Shown piece by piece: positions 33,839 through 43,088 of a DNA stretch of 64,000 nucleotides. The DNA is taken from contig NZ_NESI01000002.1 in the NCBI RefSeq assembly GCF_002778325.1, forward strand, positions 1 through 64,000, written 5' to 3'. Made by a program: the position numbers and the translations under genes. The stretch's first letter is position 1. Each line of letters starts with the position of its first letter. Below the pieces are notes generated by a model. The model saw only the letters and a list, made by a program, of their open reading frames with translations. It ran no database searches and was not told where the DNA came from. Source of the DNA: Limnohabitans sp. B9-3. Its GTDB lineage: Bacteria; Pseudomonadota; Gammaproteobacteria; Burkholderiales; Burkholderiaceae_C.

Positions 33839-34882
33839 ATGAATACATTTAAATTGAAATCAATTGTCGGGCTAACGCTGCTTGTGATGGCAGGTTGCGC
33901 AAGTCAACCGACGCAACTGACGACGTCTTTGGCTGCGCCAACGTATGCACAAGCCGAGCCGCTAGGGGTCGGGATGGAAGGGTGGACTTACCCTTATCCA
34001 GTGCAGTACCTTCAGTTTGAACAGCAAGGGCATTTGGTCAGAATGGCCTATATGAATGTCCAGCCAAGTGTCAAATCCAATGGACGCACTGTGGTTTTGT
34101 TTCATGGCAAAAACTTTGGCGCCGACTATTGGGAAAACACCATTCGAACGCTGTCTGCGCAGGGCTATCGGGTGATTGCCCCAGATCAAATTGGCTTTGG
34201 CAAATCTTCAAAACCCGAGATTCGTTACACCTTTGCAGATTTAGCAGACAACAACGTGCGCTTGCTTGACCAACTGGGCGTGAGTCGCGTAGCCGTTGTC
34301 GCTAACAGCATGGGCGGAATGTTGGGCGTTCATTTTGCACGCAGACACCCGCAACGTGTGAGTGCATTGGTTTTGGAGAACCCACTGGGCTTAGAGGAGT
34401 ATGTGCCTGCAATTCCGAAGCAGTCGACTCAAAGTCTTCAAAAGCAGGAAATGGCACAAACGACGGACAGCTATCGCAGCTTCATCAAGAGCTATTTCAA
34501 AGACAACTACCGCCCAGAGTTTGAGCGTTTTGTCGAGCAATTCTCGCGTGTGCAGCGCAGTTCTGAATATCCGCGTTATGCCTTGGTCTCCGCTTTGACG
34601 TATCAAATGATTTATGAAGGCGCGACCTACAACGAGTTGCCCAATTTAAAGCTGCCTGTGCTGCTGACGATCGGACAGCTTGACCGTACGGTTTTTGGCA
34701 GGCGTTTTGCTCCCCCCGAGGTGGTCAAGGGCATGGGCTATTTCCCTCAACTCGGCAAGGATGCACAAAAGCGCATTCCTGGCTCGATGTTGGTTGAGCT
34801 GGATAACGTAGGCCACGTCCCACATCTTGAGGCCCCTGACCGTTTTCATTCAGCGGTGTTGCAGTTTCTCGCTGACAAATAG
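33839..34882 (+). CDS. Alpha/beta hydrolase lipoprotein
   Basis: About 347 residues. A lipoprotein signal peptide ends in LLVMAGC (Cys at about 20), so it is anchored to a membrane facing the periplasm. The hydrolase fold shows LFHGKNFGA, the nucleophile elbow ANSMGG and a C-terminal His in NVGHVPH. It starts 47 bases after the SDR gene and may de-esterify compounds outside the cytoplasm. Specific substrate unknown. Confidence 0.85.
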   Translation: MNTFKLKSIVGLTLLVMAGCASQPTQLTTSLAAPTYAQAEPLGVGMEGWTYPYPVQYLQFEQQGHLVRMAYMNVQPSVKSNGRTVVLFHGKNFGADYWENTIRTLSAQGYRVIAPDQIGFGKSSKPEIRYTFADLADNNVRLLDQLGVSRVAVVANSMGGMLGVHFARRHPQRVSALVLENPLGLEEYVPAIPKQSTQSLQKQEMAQTTDSYRSFIKSYFKDNYRPEFERFVEQFSRVQRSSEYPRYALVSALTYQMIYEGATYNELPNLKLPVLLTIGQLDRTVFGRRFAPPEVVKGMGYFPQLGKDAQKRIPGSMLVELDNVGHVPHLEAPDRFHSAVLQFLADK

Positions 34883-34949
34883 CCCATTTGTCTTGAACTT
34901 TTGCTGCTCCAAGTTACCCATCCGCTCTTTTTCGAATCCATCAAACGCC

Positions 34950-35999
34950 ATGAATCCTTCTGAACCCCGTCTGACCTCTCTTTCCCACGGCGGCGGCTGT
35001 GGTTGCAAAATTGCACCAGCGGTTTTGTCTGAAATTCTCAAAGGCACATTGCAGATGCCGATTCCCAAAGAGTTGATGGTGGGAATCGCCACAGCAGATG
35101 ATGCGGCTGTTTACAAACTCAACGACCAGCAAGCGTTGATTGCAACGACAGATTTCTTCATGCCCATCGTGGACGACCCTTATGAATTTGGGCGGATTGC
35201 GGCGACCAATGCCATCAGCGACGTCTACGCCATGGGCGGTAAACCCATTTTGGCGTTGGCTTTGGTGGGTATGCCCATCAACGTGTTGTCAACAGAGACC
35301 ATCGGCAAAATTCTTGCCGGAGGTGCATCGGTTTGCAATACGGCAGGCATCCCCATTGCTGGCGGGCATACGATTGATTCCGTTGAGCCTATCTACGGAC
35401 TGGTCGTGCTGGGTTTGGTTCATCCCGAACGTGTGAAACGAAACGACGGCGCAAAAGTTGGCGATGTGTTGGTGCTGGGCAAGCCGATTGGCGTTGGCGT
35501 TTTATCGGCGGCACTCAAAAAGGACGTGCTTGATGCGGCAGGTTACGAATCCATGATCTCGAACACCACCAAGCTCAACACCCCGGGCCCCGAGTTGGCT
35601 GAATTAAACGGCGTGCACGCCTTGACTGACGTGACGGGTTTTGGTTTGGCGGGCCATGCCCTTGAAGTCGCTCGAGGCGCCAACCTTACTGCCCATATCA
35701 AATGGGCCGATGTGCCCTTGTTGCCCAACGTGTCCGCTTTGTTGAAAGATGGCTATGTCACGGGGGCTTCTGGCCGCAACTGGGATGGTTATGGCAGCGA
35801 CATCAGCCTTGACAGCGGGTTACCTGCTGAGTGCCAAGCCCTGTTGTCAGACCCGCAAACAAGTGGTGGATTGTTGGTCAGTTGTACGGCTGAGACAGTG
35901 CCCGAGGTTATGGCTGTTTTTAAGCGTCACGGGTTTGATGATGCCGCAGTCGTGGGCCACATCGGCGAGTTTCAAAACGCACGCTTGATCGTCACCTGA
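34950..35999 (+). CDS. selD: Selenide, water dikinase (selenophosphate synthetase)
   Basis: A 349-residue SelD. The active-site loop GGGCGCK has Cys (C17, C19) and Lys K20, so it is the cysteine, not selenocysteine, form. The ATD-type metal residues (TADDAAVY, TTDFFMP) are present. It makes selenophosphate from selenide and ATP for Sec-tRNA or 2-selenouridine. No selA, selB or mnmH neighbour is in the window. Start 34950 gives the usual length. Confidence 0.92.
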   Translation: MNPSEPRLTSLSHGGGCGCKIAPAVLSEILKGTLQMPIPKELMVGIATADDAAVYKLNDQQALIATTDFFMPIVDDPYEFGRIAATNAISDVYAMGGKPILALALVGMPINVLSTETIGKILAGGASVCNTAGIPIAGGHTIDSVEPIYGLVVLGLVHPERVKRNDGAKVGDVLVLGKPIGVGVLSAALKKDVLDAAGYESMISNTTKLNTPGPELAELNGVHALTDVTGFGLAGHALEVARGANLTAHIKWADVPLLPNVSALLKDGYVTGASGRNWDGYGSDISLDSGLPAECQALLSDPQTSGGLLVSCTAETVPEVMAVFKRHGFDDAAVVGHIGEFQNARLIVT

Positions 36000-36047
36000 T
36001 CGTTCAGCTTGCGCACTGCCATGAACCATGCAAAACGTCTTTAGTTG

Positions 36048-36710
36048 ATGGCCGTTTTAAGTTTAATTTCTGTGGGGCACGCCTACGCGTCCGATGAGTG
36101 GCTCTTTCAAGGCCTCGACTTTGAGTTGGCACAGGGCGAACATGTGGCGATTCAGGGCACGTCGGGCTGTGGCAAGTCCACTTTGCTCAACATCATGGCT
36201 GGTCTGGAAGTGCCCAGCCGTGGCGAAGTGTGTTGGTCAGACCAGCCCACCTCGGCTTGGACGGCCGAGCGGCGGCGTGCTTGCCGTCAGTCCGAGATGG
36301 GTTTTGTGTTTCAAGCATTTCATTTACTGCCGCACTTGTCAGCGTTACAAAACGTCATGGTGCCTTGCTTGTTGGGTGGGCAATCTGGTCCAACCAGTGC
36401 TGCGGCTGCCCGGTCACTGCTGTGCGACCTGGGCATGCAAAAACGCTTGGATGCCAAGCCGACCAGCCTGTCGGGTGGCGAACAACAACGTGTGGCCCTG
36501 GCGCGTGCCTTGGTGCATCACCCCAAAGTGGTGTTTGCGGACGAGCCCACGGGAAATCTGGACACCACAACGGCAGCCAACACCCTGGGCTTGCTGATTG
36601 AGTTGTGTACAGCGAGGCAGACCAGTCTGGTCGTCGTCACCCATTCCGACGACGCCGCGCAAGCCATGGGTAGAACTTTGCACTTGACACCTCAGGGTTT
36701 GGTTTCTTGA
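36048..36710 (+). CDS. ABC transporter ATPase (LolD/MacB-like)
   Basis: A 220-residue ATPase. Walker A GTSGCGKST, signature LSGGEQQRV, Walker B VVFADEPTGNLD, H-loop VTHSD. The type pairs with FtsX-fold permeases. Its stop overlaps the permease TTG start (TTGA). With the permease and AttH-like protein it makes an AttEFGH-like unit that exports or extracts a lipid or peptide. Confidence 0.9.
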   Translation: MAVLSLISVGHAYASDEWLFQGLDFELAQGEHVAIQGTSGCGKSTLLNIMAGLEVPSRGEVCWSDQPTSAWTAERRRACRQSEMGFVFQAFHLLPHLSALQNVMVPCLLGGQSGPTSAAAARSLLCDLGMQKRLDAKPTSLSGGEQQRVALARALVHHPKVVFADEPTGNLDTTTAANTLGLLIELCTARQTSLVVVTHSDDAAQAMGRTLHLTPQGLVS

Positions 36711-39241
36711 ACTTGAAGGGCCAACAGCTGCTGTTTGTTTGGTTGCTCAAAGGCGCCTCGGTCCAGGCCTGGGTGAGATGGTTGGTCGCGCTCACCATGG
36801 TGGCCATCGGGGTGATGCTGGCCGTTGCCATTCACACCGTCAACCACTCGGCATTGGCTTCGTTTGGTCAGGCCTTAGACACGGTGAATGGGCAAGCTTC
36901 CGCCCAGTTGGTCGCGCCCTTGGGCGACATCGATGACCGTCAAATTGATGTCTGGGACAGCCGCCGCGCTGCTTTAGGCATACGCACGGTCAGCCCTGTG
37001 TTGGTGGTGAGGACCGACCGCTTGACGGTGCTTGGCCTTGATTTTTTCAAGGCTGCTTCTGTGTCAGCTTCTTTGATGCCCAGCGTGGCGGATGGGGGCG
37101 CAGATTTGTTCAATGCCAAGGCCTTGTTTTTATCCGCGGCGGCTTTCCAAGCCTTGAAGGTGCGTGTGGGTGACACCCTGGTTTTGCAGCATGGCCCCGA
37201 GTCAGTTTCTTTGTTGGTGGCGGGTGAGGTGCCTGGTGCAGCCTCTCAAGTCATTGGCGTGATGGACATTGGCAGTGCGCAATGGGCGTTCAATCGGCTG
37301 GGTGTGGTGTCGCGCTTAGACCTGCGCTTGGAAGACGGGCAAACCCCGCAAGGCCTGAGAGTCGCCTTGCAAGCACAGTCCGAAACGCTTCAGATGGTGG
37401 CCACGCAAGACCGCGACCGCCGCATGTCCTTGCTCTCGCGGGCTTACCGCGTCAACCTTTCCGTGTTGGCCATGGTGGCTTTGTTGACGGGTGGTTTTTT
37501 GGTGTCGACCGCGGTCAACTTGTCGATCGTTCGTCAGCGCTCGGAACTGGCCTTGCTGGGGGTGTTGGGCGCGAGCGAGGCTTGGCTGCGCCGGTTCGTT
37601 TGGGCGCAGGGTGGTTTGATTGGCGCCATGGGCGGGTTGTTGGGTGTGGGCATGGGCCTGTTGCTTGCATCGGTTTTGATGCACTGGTTTGGTGGCGACT
37701 TAGGCGGCAATTACTTTGCCAGCAGCCAGCCGCCTTTGGTGATTGACTGGTCGGTCATGGCTGTTTTGGCGCTGGCTTCCACGCTGATGGGGCTGGCTTC
37801 AGCGTGGCTCCCTTTGTTGCAAATCAATTGGCGCCAACCTATGTCGGTGTTGCGTGCGGGCCAAGCTGAAACGCTGGTGTTCACACCGCCCACGCGGAAA
37901 TGGAGCTTCGTGGCAGTGAGCCTATCTTTTGCTTTGCTGTTGCTGCCCAGTTTGGACGAATTGCCGTGGGCCGCTTACGCCTCGATTGCCGCTTTGCTTT
38001 GTGCGGGATTGCTGGCTATGCCCTGGGTGTTGGCCCAGCTTTGGGGTGGACTGTCGCGCGCATTGGCGCGTTCGCATGTGCCTGCTATTTTTCGATTGGC
38101 TGCTTGGCGCTTGGCGCAGGCGCCGTCAGCGGCCACGCCGTTGATCACAGGCACGGTGGCCGCGTTTTCACTGACCGTGGCCATGATGGTGATGGTCAGC
38201 AGCTTTCGCACCTCGGTTTCAGATTGGTTGAGCATGGTGCTGCCCGCCGACCTCTACACCAGCAGCCAAGCCATGGCGGATCAGCCTGGCTTTGATGCCA
38301 AGGTGCAAGCACGAATTGCCGCTGTGCCTCACGTTCAGCGGGTGGAAACCAGCCGACAAAGAAACTTGCGCTTGGGGTATGACCGCCCTGAGGTGGTTTT
38401 ATTGGCCAAGCCTTTGAATCTGCAGGACCCTATCCAGTCTGTGGCTTTGGTAGGGTTGGCAAAGTTGCCACTACAAGATGGTCAAAGCAGGGTGGTGGTG
38501 TTTGGCTCTGAGGCCATGGCGGATGTGTATGGGTGGCGTGCCGGCCAAGAGGCCTCGTTGCCCTTGGCCGGTCAAGGTCAACAAAAGGTGTGGGTGGGAG
38601 GACTGTTCAGAGACTACGGTCGCCAGCACGGCACGGTGGTGATGTCTACCCCCGACTATGAGCGGTTAACCGGTGACCGATCTCGCTCTGGCGTTTCCGT
38701 GTGGTTGGTCAACGATGCAGACCCTGCCAAGGTCATGGCACAGATTCAAGCCCAAGTGCCTGAACTGGACCACTTGAAATGGATCAGTGCCAGCGATGTG
38801 CGGCAGCTTTCACTCAAAATCTTTGACCGCAGTTTCGCGATGACTTACGCACTCGAAGCGGCTGCCTTGTTTGTGGCCTTGTTTTCGGTGGCCGCTGGCG
38901 TCACGGGGCAGCTGATTTTGCGTCGCCGTGAGTTTGGCGTGTTGGCGCATTTGGGCATGTCGGCGTCAGACCGTTGGCGCTTGGTGTCGTTGGAGGTGGG
39001 CTTCTTGCTGTTGGTGGCCGTCGCATGGGCCAGTTTATTAGGGGGCTTGATCAGCCAGATCTTGATTCACAAAGTCAATCCGGAGTCTTTTCACTGGACC
39101 ATGAACACCCACTTCGCTGTGGGGCAATGGGCGCTCATCAGTGGTTTGTTGCTGGCGATTGGCGTGTTGACGGCGCGGTGGGCCGCACGTCAGGGACTTG
39201 ACCATCAACGTTTGGCCGAAAGCCTGCGCGCAGATTGGTAA
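36707..39241 (+). CDS. FtsX-like ABC permease, double-domain
   Basis: An 844-residue membrane protein with two FtsX/MacB core domains. Transmembrane helices lie near 20-40, about 250-380, about 400-500 and about 710-830, separated by large periplasmic regions. The start is TTG overlapping the ATPase stop. It moves its substrate between inner membrane and periplasm using the MacB/Lol-type mechanochemical cycle. The next gene, an AttH-like periplasmic protein, starts 5 bases on. Confidence 0.88.
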   Translation: MNLKGQQLLFVWLLKGASVQAWVRWLVALTMVAIGVMLAVAIHTVNHSALASFGQALDTVNGQASAQLVAPLGDIDDRQIDVWDSRRAALGIRTVSPVLVVRTDRLTVLGLDFFKAASVSASLMPSVADGGADLFNAKALFLSAAAFQALKVRVGDTLVLQHGPESVSLLVAGEVPGAASQVIGVMDIGSAQWAFNRLGVVSRLDLRLEDGQTPQGLRVALQAQSETLQMVATQDRDRRMSLLSRAYRVNLSVLAMVALLTGGFLVSTAVNLSIVRQRSELALLGVLGASEAWLRRFVWAQGGLIGAMGGLLGVGMGLLLASVLMHWFGGDLGGNYFASSQPPLVIDWSVMAVLALASTLMGLASAWLPLLQINWRQPMSVLRAGQAETLVFTPPTRKWSFVAVSLSFALLLLPSLDELPWAAYASIAALLCAGLLAMPWVLAQLWGGLSRALARSHVPAIFRLAAWRLAQAPSAATPLITGTVAAFSLTVAMMVMVSSFRTSVSDWLSMVLPADLYTSSQAMADQPGFDAKVQARIAAVPHVQRVETSRQRNLRLGYDRPEVVLLAKPLNLQDPIQSVALVGLAKLPLQDGQSRVVVFGSEAMADVYGWRAGQEASLPLAGQGQQKVWVGGLFRDYGRQHGTVVMSTPDYERLTGDRSRSGVSVWLVNDADPAKVMAQIQAQVPELDHLKWISASDVRQLSLKIFDRSFAMTYALEAAALFVALFSVAAGVTGQLILRRREFGVLAHLGMSASDRWRLVSLEVGFLLLVAVAWASLLGGLISQILIHKVNPESFHWTMNTHFAVGQWALISGLLLAIGVLTARWAARQGLDHQRLAESLRADW

Positions 39242-39246
39242 ACCGT

Positions 39247-40341
39247 ATGACACCTCGCAGACACGCGATTCAAACTGCCGCATTTTTGCTGGCAGGGCTT
39301 TCACCTTGGGCTCCAGCCTTAGCGGCCACCGAGGGTGCGTTTTATCCACCCGCTAAGCCAAGGCGCTTGGTTTTTCCAAGGGACTACGGCGCGCATCCCG
39401 AGTACCGCACCGAGTGGTGGTATTTGACCGGGTGGTTGGGGCAAGGGCCCTCGGCCATCGGATTTCAGCTGACCTTTTTTCGCAGTCGAACCCAGCATGC
39501 GATGGACAACCCCAGTCGCCTTGCCCCGCAACAGTTGCTGTTTGCGCATGCGGCATTGGCGGTTGCCAAACAAGATGTGTTCTTGCACGCCAACCGTGCC
39601 GGGCGTCTCAGCGGTACATCCTTGCGTGCTGAAACGGCAGACACGAATGTGCAGTTCGAAGATTGGCACTTACGGCGTGTGCAACGCGCGGCCGCAGAAG
39701 TCTATGAGGGGCGATTTGCAGGGGAGGGGTTCTCCATGTCCTTTCAAGCCAGTACCCAACGACCCGTCATCTTGCGCGGCCAAGACGGTTTGTCGCAAAA
39801 AGGCCCCCAAGCTGACCAAGCGAGCTACTACTACAGCCGCGCGCCTTTGCGCTTGAATGCCCGTGTGCAGTTGGGCCAACAGACGCAAGTGCTGGAGGGT
39901 CAAGCGTGGCTGGACCACGAATGGTCCAGCCAATTGTTGATGCCAGGGGCCGTGGGTTGGGACTGGTTGGGCATCAATTTGCTGGATGGCGGCACGCTGA
40001 TGGCTTTTCAAATCCGCAACAACAAATCAGAGCCGCTTCACGCGCATGTGGATGCACGCGATCGCGATGGGCTGCCCGCCAAAGGGTGGCATGGGCTGAG
40101 GTGGCAACCGCGGGGAAGCTGGCGCTCCAAGTCATTGATTGAATACCCCATCCCCATGGACTTAGTGGTAGGTGGCCAACGTTTCAGTCTTGTGCCGCTG
40201 ATGCTGGCGCAAGAGGTGGACGCCCGCGCCAGCACGGGCGGCTTTTACTGGGAGGGGGCAGTCAGCCTGATGCAAGGTGAGCGCTTGCTGGGCCATGGGT
40301 ATTTAGAGCTGACCGGATACGGTGCCCCTTTGCGCCTGTGA
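39247..40341 (+). CDS. AttH-like / CrtC N-terminal lipocalin domain protein
   Basis: A 364-residue exported protein. The signal peptide has a twin-arginine-like start (PRRHAIQT) and ends around ALAAT. The AttH domain is marked by EYRTEWWYLTGWL, GFQLTFFRS, LDHEWSSQ and GWDWLGINL. The fold is shared with carotenoid 1,2-hydratase (CrtC), but AttH proteins go with ABC exporters like the one upstream. It probably handles a hydrophobic ligand in the periplasm. A crtI gene lies 3 kb away on the other strand, so a carotenoid link is possible but unproven. Confidence 0.82.
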   Translation: MTPRRHAIQTAAFLLAGLSPWAPALAATEGAFYPPAKPRRLVFPRDYGAHPEYRTEWWYLTGWLGQGPSAIGFQLTFFRSRTQHAMDNPSRLAPQQLLFAHAALAVAKQDVFLHANRAGRLSGTSLRAETADTNVQFEDWHLRRVQRAAAEVYEGRFAGEGFSMSFQASTQRPVILRGQDGLSQKGPQADQASYYYSRAPLRLNARVQLGQQTQVLEGQAWLDHEWSSQLLMPGAVGWDWLGINLLDGGTLMAFQIRNNKSEPLHAHVDARDRDGLPAKGWHGLRWQPRGSWRSKSLIEYPIPMDLVVGGQRFSLVPLMLAQEVDARASTGGFYWEGAVSLMQGERLLGHGYLELTGYGAPLRL

Positions 40342-40363
40342 AGTCACACCGAAAGAACCCCAG

Positions 40364-40723
40364 TCAATCTCGGTCTTGCAAATGGCTGATCACCCAACAA
40401 GCCACCGCAATCAGCAAAATAGAGCCACTTTCATACAGAAGGATGGAAGGGTCTCCGTCTTTGCCTTGAAGGATGATGAGACGACTCAATGCCGTCATGG
40501 CAATGATCAAAGGTATGGTGATTGGAATTCGATGGCTGCTGTAGAAAGCGCCAAGCATGCCCAAAACTTCTGCATAGATGAACATCAGCAGTAAGTCCTT
40601 CAGCGCAACGCTACGTTGCTCGATCAGCACCATGACTTCTTGAACCATGGCGCCGACTGTAAAAAGGGCGATCGTGACCAGAAAACATTTTTCAGTCATG
40701 TCAATCATGCGTTTAATCAGCAT
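40364..40723 (-). CDS. psiE: PsiE family phosphate-starvation-inducible membrane protein
   Basis: A 119-residue protein with about four transmembrane helices. The EVLGMLGAFYSSHRIPITIP region is the PsiE family core. ATG 40723 has AGGAG 6 bases upstream. In E. coli psiE responds to phosphate starvation and cAMP-CRP; its biochemical role is unknown. It is last in the minus-strand run starting with crtI. Confidence 0.82.
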   Translation of the reverse strand: MLIKRMIDMTEKCFLVTIALFTVGAMVQEVMVLIEQRSVALKDLLLMFIYAEVLGMLGAFYSSHRIPITIPLIIAMTALSRLIILQGKDGDPSILLYESGSILLIAVACWVISHLQDRD

Positions 40724-40760
40724 CGAAATCTCCTGTTTCAGTGGTGTCGTTTCAACATTG

Positions 40761-41357
40761 TTACGCCAAGAGCGCATCGACGTCTTGCAATCTTTTTAAG
40801 GGATCAAGTTCGCGTAACAGTTCAAGTTTCTTTTCAACATCGATGTCCATGGCTTCTGCGTACCGGTTGGCTACCCAGCCACATTGGTCTAGAAGATAGG
40901 GTTGAAAGATGGGTAGCTGTTGGCTTTGTCCTTGCTGCTGAGCGCGGGCGATGACTTTGCCGAGTCGATCAGCGTGCGGCTGAAGGGATGTGGGCAGTTC
41001 AATATCAGGGTCGTTAGGTAGGTACGAGAAGTCACCTTGCCAGACACCGAACGGACCCGCTTGTGTGTCATGCAACTCAAAGCGAGCGCCACCTTGGCAG
41101 GTGACGAGAAACAAGTTGGGTTGAACTTGCTGAAAATGGCGGATGTGTGCCACGCAGCCGAAGCCGTGCAACAAAGGCACCTCGCCTGGCACCTGGACCT
41201 CGCTGCCTTTTTTCAGCCAAACCACACCAAAAGGAAGTCCTTGTTGGTGGCAACGTTTGATCAAGTCCAGATAGCGAACTTCGAAGATTTGCAGCGACAG
41301 CATGCCATCCGGAAACAAGCCATGTGACAGGGGGAAAAGTGGAATTTTGTCTCTCAT
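40761..41357 (-). CDS. LON substrate-binding (N-terminal) domain protein
   Basis: A 198-residue stand-alone LON N-terminal domain. IPLFPLSHGLFPDGMLSLQI and FEVRYLDLIKRC are diagnostic. No ATPase or protease domain is present. Such proteins are common in betaproteobacteria; function unknown, presumed peptide or substrate binding. It lies 28 bases after the ABC ATPase and 37 before psiE. Confidence 0.85.
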   Translation of the reverse strand: MRDKIPLFPLSHGLFPDGMLSLQIFEVRYLDLIKRCHQQGLPFGVVWLKKGSEVQVPGEVPLLHGFGCVAHIRHFQQVQPNLFLVTCQGGARFELHDTQAGPFGVWQGDFSYLPNDPDIELPTSLQPHADRLGKVIARAQQQGQSQQLPIFQPYLLDQCGWVANRYAEAMDIDVEKKLELLRELDPLKRLQDVDALLA

Positions 41358-41385
41358 GGTGTTGTTGTATTTTTTCAGTTTGGCG

Positions 41386-42309
41386 CTAGCCTAGCAACGG
41401 ACTGTCACCAACAAGCTCAAGATAGGCATCTTCTAGGGTGACGGGTTGAACACTCACGCCGCTCACTTGTGTGCCGTCTAGTGCGTCAAGAATTTCTCGC
41501 AAGCCCAAGTTTTGCGGGAGTAAAAGACGCATCTGCCCCGCGTGTTGGCGAACTGTCCATCCCAGATCTAAGGCTCGTTGCATGATGGCTTCGTTGTCTT
41601 CAGCTTGCACCTTGGCTACCGCTTGGCCAGGGATGCGGGCCAACAGTTCAGGCACGCTGCCCTCTGCCACGACTTTGCCGCTGCGCATCATCGCAACCCG
41701 TCTGCACAGACGCTCGGCCTCGGCAAGGTGATGGCTGGTTAACAAGATGGTGGTGCCACTGTCGCGCAAGCCTTCGATCAGACGCCACAGGTCCATGCGT
41801 GCTTCTAAATCTACAGCCGCTGTGGGCTCGTCCAGCACCAGTAACTTGGGTCGGTGTATCAAGGCCACGGCGAGGTGAAGCCGTTGTTGCCACCCCCCTG
41901 AGAGTTGACCCACTCGGGTGCTTGCGAATTTTTCCAGCTCGAACCTGTGCATCAGCTCTGCCACCCTTTGTTTGCGCTCCATCTCAGTCAGGCCATAAAG
42001 GCGGGCAAAAAAGTGCAGGTTTTCAGCGGGCAACAAATCGGGGTACAGGGCACTGTGCTGCGTACACACGCCGACCAGTCCGCGTGCGCGATAACCCAGT
42101 TCGTTCAGTGGCTCACCCATCAGGCGCACCTGCCCAGTGTCAGGGGCGAGTAGCTTGCAAACGATGTTCAGAACCGTCGACTTGCCACACCCATTGGGGC
42201 CGAGTAGACCCACCACCTCACCTTGCTCTACCCGCAAGCTAAACCCGTCTAGGACTTGGCGATCGCCAAACCACTTGTGAACATCATCGATGTGGAGGGC
42301 TGCTGTCAT
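41386..42309 (-). CDS. ABC-2 type exporter ATPase
   Basis: A 307-residue DrrA/CcmA-like ATPase. Walker A GPNGCGKST, signature LSGGWQQRL, Walker B LLVLDEPTAAVD, H-loop TSHH. A C-terminal about 80-residue domain follows, as in drug or lipid exporters. ATG 42309 overlaps the permease stop as ATGA. It is co-transcribed with the permease and crtI, hence a possible exporter of a hydrophobic product. Confidence 0.88.
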   Translation of the reverse strand: MTAALHIDDVHKWFGDRQVLDGFSLRVEQGEVVGLLGPNGCGKSTVLNIVCKLLAPDTGQVRLMGEPLNELGYRARGLVGVCTQHSALYPDLLPAENLHFFARLYGLTEMERKQRVAELMHRFELEKFASTRVGQLSGGWQQRLHLAVALIHRPKLLVLDEPTAAVDLEARMDLWRLIEGLRDSGTTILLTSHHLAEAERLCRRVAMMRSGKVVAEGSVPELLARIPGQAVAKVQAEDNEAIMQRALDLGWTVRQHAGQMRLLLPQNLGLREILDALDGTQVSGVSVQPVTLEDAYLELVGDSPLLG

Positions 42310-43088
42310 TTGGATTTCTCCACGCCCAGTAGGTGCCGATACGACTGGATGCCCAAAGCCAGTGACAGCCCGCAAAACACAAACAGAAAAGTCACTTCAA
42401 AGCGCAGTTCAGCCCAGCCCATGCCATACGCCGCCACACCTTTGAAGGCTTGGTTCATGTGCAGCATGGGGTTGATGTGTGCCACGGCTTGCATGCCTTG
42501 GGGCATGATTTCGAGCGGGAAAAAGGTGCCACCCAACACCAGCAAAGGCACACCAATCGCCGATAACGCCACCACCACTTCTTCGCTGCGTCTGGCAAAG
42601 CGTGCGCCCAAGAAAAATCCCATACCCACGTAGGCAAACACGGAGAGCAGCAAAATCAATCCGCCTAAGAAAAGGCTGCCGTGGTACTTGACGCCAATGG
42701 CCAGAGCAATGCTGTACAGCATGACCACTTGCATCAAAGCCAACAACAACTGTGCAATGACAACCCCCAAAAAATACGCGGCGGGGTGCAGGGGTGTGGT
42801 CAGCAAGCGAGGCAGGGTGCCGCGTTCACGTTCTGCAGCAATCACCGCAACGGTGCCGCCCAAGCAGCTGAAGAAAAGCGCGGCACCCACCAAAATGCCA
42901 GCTGCCGCTGCATCCAGGCCTGCACGCATGCTGTCGTTGTGGGCGTAGACCAAACCGAAGAGCAGCATCATCGTCGATGGGAAAACAGCCCAAAAGATCA
43001 GCCCCCGCTTTTGCCGCCATTGCTCCAGCAATAGCCGTTGCGCCACAGCAAGTGTTTGTTCGATCAAAAGACGGCTGCTGGACATCAT
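42306..43088 (-). CDS. ABC-2 type exporter permease
   Basis: A 260-residue membrane protein with six hydrophobic segments and the ABC-2 signature around ERERGTLPRLLTTPLHPAAY. It pairs with the downstream ATPase (4-base overlap) and overlaps the crtI-like stop by 4 bases. The tight coupling suggests that all three genes serve one process. Confidence 0.88.
   Translation of the reverse strand: MMSSSRLLIEQTLAVAQRLLLEQWRQKRGLIFWAVFPSTMMLLFGLVYAHNDSMRAGLDAAAAGILVGAALFFSCLGGTVAVIAAERERGTLPRLLTTPLHPAAYFLGVVIAQLLLALMQVVMLYSIALAIGVKYHGSLFLGGLILLLSVFAYVGMGFFLGARFARRSEEVVVALSAIGVPLLVLGGTFFPLEIMPQGMQAVAHINPMLHMNQAFKGVAAYGMGWAELRFEVTFLFVFCGLSLALGIQSYRHLLGVEKSK

Noticed and set aside
34950-35999. Selenocysteine-encoding selD
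   Set aside because: The active-site loop uses TGT/TGC Cys codons; no in-frame TGA is present.
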